Assembly: GCA_918807975.1 (NCBI GenBank)
Contig: OU964921.1
Span: 42,930,498 to 42,994,497 of the forward strand
DNA: 64,000 nt
Reading direction: 5' to 3'
DNA from: Aplidium turbinatum
Taxonomy: Eukaryota; Chordata; Ascidiacea; Aplousobranchia; Polyclinidae
The notes under the pieces were generated by a model. The model searched no databases. It was not told the origin of the DNA and was given only the letters and a program-made list of their open reading frames with translations. Both the position numbers and the translations under genes were made by a program. Of the stretch, positions 23,160 to 35,500 are shown in pieces; positions within the stretch are counted from its first letter, which is position 1, and each line of letters starts with the position of its first letter.

Positions 23160-23275
23160 TGAGATTTTGTGCATTTGCAGTTTGTGTATTATTTTGTTAT
23201 TTTTTGATGTTATTTCGTTGTTGTTGTTCGTTATTTGTGCATTTGCAGTTTGTGTATTATTTTGTTGTTTTGTTT
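23160..23275. repeat. Tandem duplication, 72-bp period
   Basis: TTGTGCATTTGCAGTTTGTG recurs at about 23166 and 23238, each followed by TATTATTTTGTT. It is followed by AATAAATTATTATTATTG, which may be another non-LTR tail. The rest of 23076-23802 is otherwise unannotated. Confidence 0.6.
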
Positions 23276-23802
23276 TGGATATGGACAGCTTTGTCTGATG
23301 CAAATAAATTATTATTATTGCTTTATGCAGGCTCGCCGGTGGCTGCTTTAACGGATTCAGAATTCCAGTAAGGTTTCATTTTGAACATCTTTTCCGTTTA
23401 AAAGACAACTTTGAATCGAAAATTTTGGACTTTTTATGCCACGCATGAATTTCGGAAGTTCGCAGTTCGATTCATTCGAAAAAAATTGGGGCGGCAACAC
23501 GATCTCCTTTCTTTGTTGCCGTGACGTTTCCAAAAAACAATAACACCAGCTGATTTGCTGGTAAAAGGCGATTGCTGCAAAGAAGGAGCAGCAGGTCATG
23601 GACTGAAATGAATTGGCAAGAAGGTTTCGTGCCGAATTCTCGACGCACAAGCGACAAGAACCAATTGTGTTAAGTGTGTAAAACGTTGTTTTACATCAAA
23701 ACAGCTGAAAAACCTTTTGATAGCCTACAGCTGTAGCAAGAGTGAAAAAAGTACTGTAGCTTAATCACCAAAAAACATTGAATGAAAACAAACTGGTTAA
23801 AC

Positions 23803-24252
23803 CAGGGCTACTCAACTAATGTTAGCAAAGGTCCATTTTGACAAGTTGAATGTTTTTGCGGTCCGGTGAATATTTCATATGCAACCACAAAAATTAAACA
23901 ACCAGTAGTCTACGAGCACCGAAACACTTTTCAGGTAGTAGGCTATGTAACGTGACTTGGATTTTTGTCTGACACAAACAAAGAAATAAAAAAAGGAAAA
24001 ATGTATTGGGTTTCTTTGTAGTGTAGCTGTGTGGATCGCACATCAGAGCAGACGGCAAAGCGTTGGGGGATCTGGGGGCGAAGCCCCCAGCTCCTTGGAT
24101 ATAAATCACAAAAAATTGCTTTTCCCTAATGGAAATCTGTTTAAAGAGGCCCTAAATGTGGCAATGAGGTTATTCTTCCAGAAGACTAAGGTCCACCTTC
24201 AACACCCAGAAAGTCCGGATTCGGACTGCGGTTCGCCAGTTGAGTAGCCCTG
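23803..24252. mobile_element. hAT-type MITE, CAGGGCTACTCAACT ends
   Basis: 450 bp with termini CAGGGCTACTCAACTAA / AGTTGAGTAGCCCTG and a perfect 8-bp TSD GGTTAAAC (23795-23802 and 24253-24260). Non-coding. Confidence 0.88.
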
Positions 24253-24389
24253 GGTTAAACCATTGATTTTTTTTTAAAAGAAGGCTGAGTTGACAGCCTA
24301 CCATTCTAGGAAGGGGTTGATTGTGTTTTAAGTAGGCTAGTCAAATTTGTCAAAACAGTCAGAAACCATCACGGACGTAGCCCAATCAG

Positions 24390-24455
24390 ACTGTTGGTTG
24401 ATTGATTTATTGAATCTTTATCCTCGGCATAGTACAGCAGCATAGGTCCAATTGT
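24390..24455 (-). mobile_element. SINE F1 3' fragment
   Basis: TGGTTGATTGATTTATTG and GAATCTTTATCCTCGG correspond to the tail and 3' end of F1. Sequence 24456-25050 beyond it shows no gene. Confidence 0.5.
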
Positions 24456-25638
24456 AACTCTTTCATTTTAAATTGTGATAACATTTTTACTGGAAGCCGT
24501 ATTAACCTGAAGTTTCGTGACATCTCTACATTTTTTAAATAGATTGCGTAGGCCAAATTTCACAAAAAAAATCAGTTTATGTTCCCAAGATAATGGACTG
24601 AGTTGTTTTTACTCTCTTAACAGGTGAAACATTGTATCTTCACACATTTTGTATAGAATTAATGCAAGAAAAAAATACATATCGGTAATATTTTTGAGGG
24701 AATTATTTTGTTATAACAACAGAATTTTTGTTTATTGTGTTGTGTATATTTTTGTTTATTCTCCAGTCGAAAAAATAATTAAACTGAATACAACACAATT
24801 TACAATTTTAAAAATAATTTAGAAATCTTTTAGATTCATAAATAACAAACGTTTTTCATGTTAATTTTGTCTGAGGTTGGACGCAAACAAGATGTTTCAA
24901 AAATCAGAAACTCCACTCTGGCAATCTAGGTACAAGTATGCTAATCTACCAGGAATAACCAATGGCTTTGTCTGTTCGAGGAAAAAGATTCTGAACCAAC
25001 CCACACAGTTTTCCTAGCTTTACATTGTTTCCGACCTCGGCGGACATAGCAACTACCAACATAGGCGCCGACTCCGGGGGGGCGGAGGGGCGGCGCCCCC
25101 CCCGTGAATTTAGCTCGGGGTGGCTGCCCCCCCCGCAAATTATTTAAAAAAAATCCTAAAGCAAATGTTTGTAAGTTCAAATTTGCGTTAGTCTGACCTT
25201 CATTGCGGATCAATCTCAATTAAAAGATCTACTTGTTGCAACAAGAGCGCTGCTCCTAAGGTAACAAAAAAAAACAGAAGTACGGTAGCTGATAAACGCC
25301 AGCATGGTGCCGTTGAAGCATAGTAACAATGATTGAAAAACGTTTTTCTTGATTTCTTCCACTTTGTTTTTCTTGGGAGTGTCAATAACGAGGTGCAGTT
25401 TGCTCAGTTTAGTATCTACCCGTATTAAGAGCTAAAGTTCAAAGTGACTAGGATATAATTCGAAGTAGCCTACAGGCCTCGAAATTCGTTTTTGTTGACG
25501 GCGGACAAACGTGTCCGGTCTGAGCAGCTATCTCGGCGGACAAATTAAGTCTCACGGCGGACACACCAGTTTTAGCCGTCGATCGTCATGCTTAATCACT
25601 TTATCTTGATAATAATTCTTCGCCATTTCAGAACTATA

Positions 25639-26673
25639 CAGCTACCGCAAAATGACTTGAGACCTCGATCATTTTCACACGTTTTTAATTGCAATAAGTA
25701 TTAAACCATTGTGTATTGCATAAAAGGCAATTGTTTCACTCAAATCAATTATGATGTATAATATGTACACAATGGGCTATTAGCAAGACAATGTTACTGT
25801 AGAATTGCTTTGGGCATTTTATTAGAATAAAATAGTGATGAGAATTCAAGGAAGTTCTGGGAGAATCATAGTTAATTTGAAAGCATAAGAGAATCTAAAG
25901 TAAAAGTTTTCGGAGGTGGATTATCAATGAGCGGATGAAAAAACAACGGCTAGCATTTGCCAAGAAATATGCCCATTGGACCACTGAACAATGGAGAAAA
26001 GAAATGTTCTCTGATGAGAGCAACTTCCAGGTCTTTAAGATGGGGTCTACTATGGTGCGGCGTCCAAGATCATCTGATCGTTTTGATCCTCGATATACGG
26101 TTCCGACTGTTAAACACCCACAGTCAGTCATGCTGTGGAGAAGTTTTTCTGGAGACAAGGGAAGGGGAGGCCTGCACTTTCTTCCAAAAAACAAAAAAAT
26201 GAACGCTGATCTCTATATGCAAGTTTTGGAGGAGCATATGCTCATTTTCTTCCCCATTCATGGCTTCAAGGTGTTCATGCATGATAGTGCACCTTGCCAC
26301 AAAGCCAAAAAAGTAACAAGATTCCTTGAACAGCAACAGATAAATGTTCTTGAATGGACTGGCAACAGCCCGGATTTAAATCCCATCGAAAATTGCTGGC
26401 ACAAAATGAAGAGAACAATGACCGAAAAAAAACTCCTAACCTGGATACTCTTAAAGAAGAGCTGAAAAAACTGTGGTGCCTGGAAATGACACCGGATTAT
26501 TTTAGAAATTTAAGCGTCTCTATGCCCAAACGCTTGCAAATGGTTATCAAAAACAAGGGCAATATGACAAAATATTAACAAAAGTGACTATTTTCAATAA
26601 AAGCGTTCATAACAAATAAACCTGTGTTTTTCTTTAAAAATAAGGTAGGTCTCAAGTCATTTTGCGGTAGCTG
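25639..26673 (+). mobile_element. Tc1-like transposon, internally shortened
   Basis: TIRs starting CAGCTACCGCAAAATGAC, mirrored at the right end, flanked by TA (25637-25638 and 26674-26675). At 1035 bp it is shorter than the usual 1.3-1.6 kb, and the N-terminal DNA-binding half of the transposase is missing. Confidence 0.92.
25908..26578 (+). pseudogene. Tc1 transposase remnant (DD34E)
   Basis: Catalytic domain with FSDESNF, HDSAPCHKA and SPDLNPIENCW; the second Asp and final Glu are separated by 34 residues as in Tc1. The frame read from 25908 is open to 26465; the remaining C-terminal residues (TLKEELKKLW, MPKRLQMVIKNKG) lie in another frame through 26578, so a frameshift near 26425-26440 breaks the gene. 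The paired-type helix-turn-helix domains are absent. Non-functional. Confidence 0.88.
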
Positions 26674-27643
26674 TAACTACGGTTTTAGAAGGCTTTTTAA
26701 AAAATCAGAAAAGTCACTCTGAAAGGCTTTCATCAGACCAACGACTTGCGCTTGAAGAGTCAAAGCGCCGTGTAGCTGGTCAATACGTCACATAACTGAT
26801 TAACTTCCCCTGAATGAGGTCGTGTGGCTTATTGCGTCACAATACTCTGGGCAGGAGTCGGAAAATTTCTACACCAACGCTACTATTTTCTGCTGTGCAA
26901 AGTTTCACAGGCTTTATTCTTTAAGTTTATTTTTGCGTGTCATGTGAGCGAAAGTGAATTTTCCTTGGGTCTTTTCTTCCTTACTGTAATACCAAAACTT
27001 AACAAATTGTGTTGCATCTTGCTGTAATAGCCTACTCGTATAATCTAATTTAGTAACCAAACTTGCCGTATCATTATTACTCGGAGATCAAAGCCAGACA
27101 ATATGTGACGTAAAACTTGAACTAAATTGCGCGTGATTAACAGATTAGTGTAGAAGTACCTGTACTCCTATCGATTCTTAGCGAAGAATTCACCTTTGTT
27201 ACGCTGCTTCATTCAATGTCATCAATCGTTGAAGCAACGTAAAAATTGAAAGTTTTACTCCTTGAATGGAAGCTAAGGGGTACAGTATTCACATTTTCTA
27301 GATGCGCGCTAGAATGCGCTGGAAAATATATTATTGCAACAATTGTTCGTGCTATGCAATAACGATTTGTATCGCTAGTTCCTGTGTTATTTCTCGGCGG
27401 ACAAATATGACCGATCTAGATGGTACTTCCCGCGGACATCACATGCTGTGACGACGGACATGTCCGCCGTGAATTTCGAGGCCTGAACCTACATTATAAA
27501 GCTTGGCGATATACAATGGCAGATAGACGCAAACAAACATCAATGCCGACAAACAAACATCAGCATTTTGAATGTAAGCAATCAGTCGGCTGGAAAGTTT
27601 GCCCCCCCGGCAATTTTCAAAACCCGGCGCCTATGACTACCAA

Positions 27644-28087
27644 CAGTCATGATAGGATATGTCTGAGTGTAATGTATTGAAACGTTTGGACCAATAAAAA
27701 TCAGGCAGAAAACTGCTGATTTTGATGCAACATATATAAAAGTACAATTGTACTTATGCTGTCTGTTAGCGCTGTCAAATTATGACACCGGACAAAGGTT
27801 AAAAAAGTGATGTTATCAAATTAATCTGTTTCTCTGTAGTGTGTAGTCCTCAATTTCTTGAAGTTGATTAGCCTATCTAATATCAAGAAAAATGTAAGAA
27901 AACTTTACAAAGGTTGTTTTAATCTAACAAATGGTTTACTTTTATGCCTAGTTTTTAGATCCGATTTATGCTAAGAGTTTTAATCTCACCACCCACTAAA
28001 TTTATTGCTGGTGACTAAGTACAAAGCGTTTCTTTTCTTTTTCTTGAACATTGAAAGTGAAAAAATTGAATGACTTTTCTTGAGTAC
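27644..28087. other. Intergenic, no recognised feature
   Basis: AT-rich sequence without coding signal or repeats I can name. Confidence 0.4.
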
Positions 28088-28341
28088 GGTACCGGAAGGG
28101 TCTGCTACTATTTAGTGAGTCCGGTTCGGTGAGTCTGATTCGGTGAGTTCCTAACCTCTAACCCAAACCCCTAACTCTAAAACGGCAATGATAATTAGGC
28201 TACAGTACCCAATAATTTTTAAAAAAAAATTGAAAAAATCCCTCGTTAAGGGATCGGACTCACCGAATCGGACTTACCAAATCGGACTTACCGAATCGGA
28301 CTCACCGAATCGGACTCACCGAAACGGGCCATTCCGGTACC
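28088..28341. repeat. Inverted element with tandem CGGACTCACCGAAT units
   Basis: Outer inverted repeats GGTACCGGAA (28088-28097) and TTCCGGTACC (28332-28341). Inside the right arm are about five tandem 14-bp units of the type AATCGGACTCACCG (28253-28322); the left arm (28114-28150) holds two to three in reverse. The centre includes a short CTAACC-rich stretch. Probably a MITE with arrays in its arms. Confidence 0.6.
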
Positions 28342-29140
28342 GGAACAACTTTTTCAATGTGTCATATGGTGTGCACATCTCATATGTGGTGCCTAACTGT
28401 TTACAAGCAATTTATAAAGTTTTTTCAATAGAGTGATGCCACTTAGCTTACGGCGTTAAAGTAAGATGATTGGACAACTCACAAAGGAAGTGTTTAGCAA
28501 GATAACATATGAGAGATAAATATGTTCTGTTTATGCTAGCTAGTTTCTGTAGTTTCAGAACTTGAAAGCAAATAGCAAGAATGGATATTTTGCATAAGAC
28601 TACAGTATTAAGAAATTCAGCATGGTTATAATTATAATGCTTTTACAGGACAATTTCACATAGCGACATATGTCAGTAATATTGTGATGATAAAACTGCT
28701 GGTAAACTTCAAAATACCAATTCCGTTGCAGTTAGATAAATGTAAATAAATAGGTTATCCCTCCGGAAAATATTCCCATAAAGTATCTACATTAAAAAAA
28801 TAATTCCACTTTGGTAAAAAAGCACCCCAGTAAACTTCCCCCCTAATATTGTTGGAACAATTTGTGCTGTGGAAAGGCTTTTGAGGGTGGGTTTGCCTGA
28901 GGATTTGTACGGATTACCCACTTAGACATATAGTTGAAGTAGAGTTTTGCAGCTGATGACTTACCATTGGTGTTTTCAGATTTAGTTGTTATAAGCAATT
29001 AGTGTTTAGTGCGAGCTTCCTAAAGTTTATTTTAGTGCAAAAATTGGCTGGCAAACATGGATGTGAAAAATTTGATGTAAAAGATTTTGTCACAAGTCTG
29101 TGACTGGAATCCTAAATTGGATGCTTATCAATTAAACAGG
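28342..29140. other. Intergenic, upstream of FBXL4
   Basis: No exon was recognised here. Because the FBXL4 product lacks the usual N-terminal targeting segment, a first coding exon could lie in this stretch or before 29141. Confidence 0.3.
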
Positions 29141-29351
29141 GTTTGTTTGTTTGTCGTATCCAGGCTTACACCTGGTGGTTGAAGATTTAGATTAAGTGGA
29201 CGCGAAGGCAAGGAAGCCAATCTTTATGTCTACCTTAAGGCATGCCTTTAAGTGTCCTGCCCAAGACACAGCCACATGCCCTTGAGCGGTGTCAAACCGG
29301 CGCACTTTCGATTGCCGTTCCAGTGCTCTCACCACTCGGCTATGCAGCCGA
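29141..29351 (-). mobile_element. SINE family F2 copy
   Basis: tRNA-Ser/Leu-type head read from the right (CATAGCCGAGTGGTGAGAGC), a TGAGCGGTGTCAAACCGG B-box region, the body AAAGGCATGCC, and the end GGATACGACAAACAAAC. Confidence 0.8.
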
Positions 29352-29561
29352 CTGTGTTGTGAATGGTTGTTATCAGGTGTTTCTTTCAAAAAGTCATATT
29401 TAATAACCCATTTATTCTGTTATTCAGACTTAGCCAATTTCAAGATTTTGTATAACAGATCATAGGAACTAAAGATGAAATAATCACAATTATCAATAAT
29501 AGTATTATTGTATAGTTATTAGTAATGTGCCTATACTCTATATGTTCATCAAAATTGTAGT

Positions 29562-32500
29562 ATGAAGGAAGGTATGCCTCGATACATCAAGCAATACGCT
29601 GTTGGAGTTATTGATTATAGCTCTCAATATGGAGGAGAAAACCCACGAAGCTTTTCCTATTCTGTTAGCAACATAATTGGCGAGCCTCGGATATTTCCAA
29701 AGTATGGTGATTACACACAAGCAGCAGTGATGCGGACTTATGGCCCTTGGTGGGATCGATGTCAAACTGTTACATGCAAAACTGACAATAGACCAAAGTA
29801 AGCTATCTTTTGTGTATTCTTATATTATGAATTACTATATTGTCCTGGTTACATAGATTCCTTTCTTCCTGCTTGCACCACCTCAAAATTCTGAAAATCT
29901 GGATGAGAACTTTAATGGTTACAATCCTTAATCCTCACAAGTTACCAGAGTACAAAAAAGCTATTGTCCGACATCCCCCCCTCTGTGTTCCATTTTAAAT
30001 CCTTAAACAACTATTTCATGCTGTGTCAAAGGCATATAACAGCTGTTTGATAAAACTGGGTGTTTTGCCCTGTTTGTTAATATGATCCTTCTATCAATTC
30101 CACAATGCACAATTGCATGGATGAACTATCAAATTGCATAATTATGCCAGTTGCAACTAGGGCAAGTAAAACTAAAAGTATATATGTTTGTTGTTCTTAG
30201 GTCTTCAGGATTTCTTAGTCAAGATTATGTGGATGTAATATTTGACCAACCTGTTTATCCTTGGTCTATTGCCATATATGAAACGTACAATCCAGGAGCA
30301 GTTGTTCGTATTTTAGCCCTTTGTCAAGAGTTTCCAAAGCAACAAAATTTGAGGTAGTATATGGCTATTGTTTTTGTTATTTACTTTTTGGGCCACGCTT
30401 GATTGATGACAAGACGGTTTATTTTCCATTGGCGCTTTGGAGGTTGAATCTCTACAGTTTTGCATACTTGTGGAAGCTTTAAAACAGTGTTTCCCAACCT
30501 GGGGGTAAATTACCCCCGGGGGGTAATTTGCCTGTTTTCGGCGGGTAACGAGACCGGAGGTTGTAAACTTTATAAAAACGAAGGAATGGAACAGTCGTCT
30601 TTACAAGGAACTGTGCAAGAAGATGGGAGAAATATACGAAGTATTACTGTACCACACAGAAGCATGATGGCTGTCTCATGGCAAAGGATAACCCGCCTGG
30701 TCGAACTTCGTGAGGCTGTCCATGTTTTTCTGATAGAAAAGAAGTCCGACTTGACTGAATACTTCTCTAACCAACAGTGGATTTCCTAGCTGTGCTACCT
30801 GGCTGATATCTTTGGTGAATCGAACAAAGGCAATCTTTTAATTCAAGGCAAGAATGTAACTGTGATTGACACCAAAGTAGCCGGAGCAGCATTTATCGCA
30901 AAGGTTAAATTGTGGAACAAGCGAGTTGGAAGAAGCACAGTTTTAGACGTTTGACATGTATCTCGGAGGCAATGGACTTGAGTTGACAGCGGCGTTGAAG
31001 AAGGACATAGCTGACCACTTAGGCCAGCTAGCCAAGAAGATGGACAACTACTTTCCAAATTTGAACACGGCTAGTTTTCAATGGTGCACTGAGCCCTTCA
31101 CATGTGATGACAGCCAGGTGGATGATGACGACTTTTCGGCCTAAGAAGAATTTATCACTCTCCGAATGAACAAAGCGTTGAAACTTGATTTCAATGGGAA
31201 AGGCTTAGAAACCTTCTGGTTTAGCAGACTCCAGGACGCACCAACATTAGCGACACGGGCATTAAATATCCTGACATCTTTTTCAACAACGTATCACTGT
31301 GAACAAGGATTTTTAACTGTCTTGGGAAGGAAGACAAAGAAGCGCAATTGCCAGAATGTCGAAAGCGACACAAGAATTGTCCTCAGTAGCCTACCACAAA
31401 GCCCAGGATCACAAAGCTGGCGCCTGAAGTCCAGGCCTGACCTTCGCATTGAATGTTTACCATGCATTGTTATCTTATATTCAGTATTGTATTGCATTTT
31501 GATTGTCATAGTTAGCCCTTTGAAATACATAGCAATAAACATTTTTGTTTTTGAAAATTGATCGTTGGGGTAATTGGCTCACTTCAGGGTGGAGATTAGG
31601 GTAACAGCCAAAAAAAGGTTGGGAACCACTGCTTTAAAACTACTGACACAGGCCCAAGTACAGAGATTGAGAGAATAAAACTTCTACTTGTTGTTTAAGT
31701 TTATTTGTCTGCAAATTACCTCTTCCATTAGGTTCTGCAGGATGCAGAGCTGATTTTATAGTGTTTTGCTCAATTGTAGGTACACCACAGAGCCAAACCA
31801 GCACCGTTTGATCTTGCCATTCCTTTGTTTAGAAGACAAGTGGTTGGTTGGTTTTGAATCTTTATCCTCGGACTGACAAAGCCTTGCTTGGTTATTCTTG
31901 GTAGTTTCGCCTACAAGAGGCTCTTGATACAGGGCCGGTTGCCGAGATTGGCAGAGTGAAGTTTTCCGATTGCTGAAGTGCTGTTGCCAGGGAATTATTC
32001 CATTAACTAGGTGCCGCTGAATGGAGAGCAGTCCTGAAAATGCGTTGCTCAAGCGCACACCCCGAGAGTCGAACTTGCGTCGCATGGTCTTGAGCTGGAC
32101 GCGTAACCACTGAACTTAACCTAGGGACCTATTCAGCAACAATCAATATATATCAACCAAGATAATCAACCTCGAGTAATGATGATGACATCATCGATTT
32201 CCATCAATATGTATGTCCGCTGCTACTGTTTCAAATAATTATTTAAAAAACCTTGCTTAAAAGTTACATAGTTGGTGGTTCAAAGTTTAAAGATGGTGTT
32301 AAGGTAGTTTATGCGACAAGTACTCTCTGTCTAACATGAAATTATTTGTTTTGATAACAAGTTACTGAAGAGAGTTAGACAAAAGTACTGTGAGATATAA
32401 ACTACCTTCCTTTTCACCATTTTTCATCTATCAAGTTGGTTGTAGTCGACAATGTAATGTATGCTTGTCACCATCATAATCACCCTAGTGTATTTAAGTA

Positions 32501-35500
32501 AGACTTCCTTGGTTTTGAAAGCAGTAAAAAATCACTAATATTTGAATTTGGATGAGAAGTAAAGGTTAATGTATTTTCTTTTACTGTAGATATGCGTGTG
32601 CATTGAGTTGCGCAAAAAAAGACTAACACTTTTAAATTTCGAATTGTTCAAGAACCGAACTATAAAAGCATCATTCTAAAATTTGGTTCACATTGTGATT
32701 GGATAATCTCATAATTTTTTTGAAAGTTTAAAAGCTTTAGGTGAAAAAAAAACAAATGCCATGGTTTGAAAAATGAAGTGCCAAATGCAGGGCCGCTAAA
32801 AGGAAAACTTGAGCCGGTACCAATAAAATCCTCAGGCCCCAAACTAAGATACTTCAAAGAAAAACATACTACATTCAAAGAATACAAGGTGATTTCTTGA
32901 TTTTCCAGACGCTTAGAAAGATTGGTGAGCTCATAAAGTAATCCAAAGCCCGGGTCTAAATGTGCCTTTTGAACGCCCTGTCAACTCTACTGGCCAAACG
33001 TAATATGTATGTCCAATGACAAAGTTCCACAGGTTGGGGAGGTTATTTATATTTTTAATGGAACTTAGCGTGCTATCTTTGAAATAGCCCTGAGAGGTAG
33101 ACCTACAGAAGGTGTGTGATATGAGTTATTACTAAGCATGACAAACATGCAATCATCACACGACCGTGTTGTTTTGCACCACTTCACATGGAAACTATTT
33201 TTAACAATGCAGTGTTGGGTACGAATCTTAAACAAGATGATACCGGTACTCATTTGTTTTTAAATCAAAAACGTTGCAATTGTACAGTACACAAACTGTC
33301 AAATTGCTCATTTGAAATGTGAACCAAGTTTTACCACCATTTTTTATGTTTTTAAAAATTCAAAGATTTTACTGTTAGCGTTTACTTTTTTGCCCCAATT
33401 GATGAAAGACGCATTCTCTGTATTCTGATGTGGTATGATATCAACTTTTCAACAGTCCACGTTGACTAATAGTTTTGACATCACAGTGTTGTGATTAACA
33501 CGTTAAATGACGCACAGTCCCAAGCACTGATGCGCTTGGCTGCTTGTTCTTACCACACAATTCCCGCATCACAGCCGCATGTAATTTCCTGTTTGCATCA
33601 CTTTGTAGCATCTTATGTTGAATATGTATGAATAACTTTTCCTAGTAACCACCAAAATTTACACCCTATATGTTTTTTCATCAAACAAAAAGTGACTCGG
33701 CCCTCGGAGTGTTTTATTGGGCAAGACCATTCAAGGATAGCTCTCCAATCTCTATTCAGCAGCACCAAGTCCATAGTACAGCTCATAGGCAACAATATAT
33801 CAACTACAAGTGTAAACTTCAAGACATCCCCAATCATATATGAGATAGCCTACTCTAGATATTTACTGAATGCTTTTTCAGAGACTTTTCTTGGTTTAAG
33901 TAAATGTTTTGTAATCAATAAAAGCTCTTTGAATTCTAACAATGGTAAAGCTGTTACTAGTCAAAAAATATCGTTTTAAAAAGCTGTAATTTTCTACAGG
34001 TAACTATTTTTTAACATGATAAATACTATGTTGTTTTTGTTTTTTTTTATGTTCTTGGTTGGACAAAGTAATTTATCTACCAAAGTTGTATTTCTTTGAA
34101 GCGAAGAAGAAAACTCAGAAGGTTGTGATCCTTCCATCAGTGGAAAGGCAATTCCACTTCCTATGGTTGATAAATATACCCACTGGGAGGTGCTATGGAG
34201 TTGCCCAACAACGCAGTCTAATGTGCCCACAGAGGCGAGGATGTTCGCGCCGATACTTCGAGAAATCAACCACCTCAGCCGGATAATCAGATTAGAGTTT
34301 TGTCACACGCATCTTGATTATTACACAGAACTGGATGCGGTTGAGTTGACAGGTTAGTGGATGCTTGATGCTTTCTTTCACGACTCTCACAAGTCATGGC
34401 TCGTTGCAAGTGCAGATTGTGGTAAATCTAACTCGACGGAAGCTTATGTTATGACTTGCGGTATCATCACTTTTAAAATTCATTCTTATTTGCTTCTCGG
34501 TTACGTTGACGAGCTTGTTTTCTGATTTTATTATTTACTAACCTGAGATATTTTTACCTTCTTCTGGCTGCTATAAGACAAGCTATCACAAAATATTGTA
34601 TTTTCTACGTTTCGTCAGTCTACACGACTAACTTTGCCAATGTGCAAAAAGTGTTAAAATCTACATGCCCAGCAATAAATGACACGCCTCAGAAACACGT
34701 CAGCACAGCCAGGAAATATGCCCTTTTTATTCTTTAAACAATTATAACTTAAACTACAGTGCTTTGTTTTTATTCGAATGTTTCAATGTATTCCTATGTT
34801 TATTCAGGAACGTTTCAGTACAGTTCTTCATCTCCTGTGGATCCCCCTACGGTATCCATGAGCAGTTTGACACTCTCTCCTCCTATTACTCCCAACTCAA
34901 GCTCCGAAGATTTGGCCTATGCGGAGTCTAAAGTGGATTATAGGCTAAGGCGATCTGAAATCATCACTGATGCCTATGAAACGTCAAGTGACGAGAAAGT
35001 TTCTGAAGAAATGCATCCTAACGGACACTTCAGTTGCTTGCCTCCAGAGATAATCAGCAAAATATTTAGCTACTTGCCATTCCCCGACTTCTGTAAAGTG
35101 GCATGTGTCTGCAAGTTGTTTCGGTTGCATAGCCATGACCCTTCTCAACTAATCCGCATTGACCTGCATTCACATTGGCATGTTATAAATAACAATGCAC
35201 TTGATAGCATCCTTTCTCGATGCAATTTCGACTGTGTACCCAATGGAAATATTCAAACGCTCAACTTGAAGTGGCTGGGAGGAGGTGACATTGTCACTTC
35301 GGAGCAATTGGGTTCTTTTTTTAAATTGTGCAACTTTCAAAATCTGACGTATCTCAACCTTGCGTCGTCCCCGAGCGTCACCGACTCTGTCCTGTCCACC
35401 ATCGTTGATGTTGCTTCCAATGTGGCTCACCTTGATCTGCAGTCCTGCGACAAAACTACTGCTGAAGGCATCAGAATTCTCCACCGTCTTAGGAAACTGA

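Larger units (their letters stand above)
25473..27485. mobile_element. hAT-like element with GGCGGACA subterminal repeats
   Basis: Termini CAGGCCTCGAAATTCG / GAATTTCGAGGCCTG. Near both ends a GGCGGACA motif recurs (four or more times), resembling subterminal transposase-binding repeats. No clean 8-bp TSD is readable. Contains the Tc1 element. Confidence 0.65.
25060..27635. mobile_element. hAT element (CATAGGCGCCG ends) carrying nested insertions
   Basis: Termini CATAGGCGCCGACTCC / GGCGCCTATG and a perfect 8-bp TSD ACTACCAA at 25052-25059 and 27636-27643. Its own sequence is confined to 25060-25472 and 27486-27635; the rest is later insertions. Confidence 0.88.

Noticed and set aside
33613-33979. 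Overlapping frames on both strands in FBXL4 intron 2
   Set aside because: No recognisable domain, no phase-compatible splice sites with FBXL4, and no repeat match.
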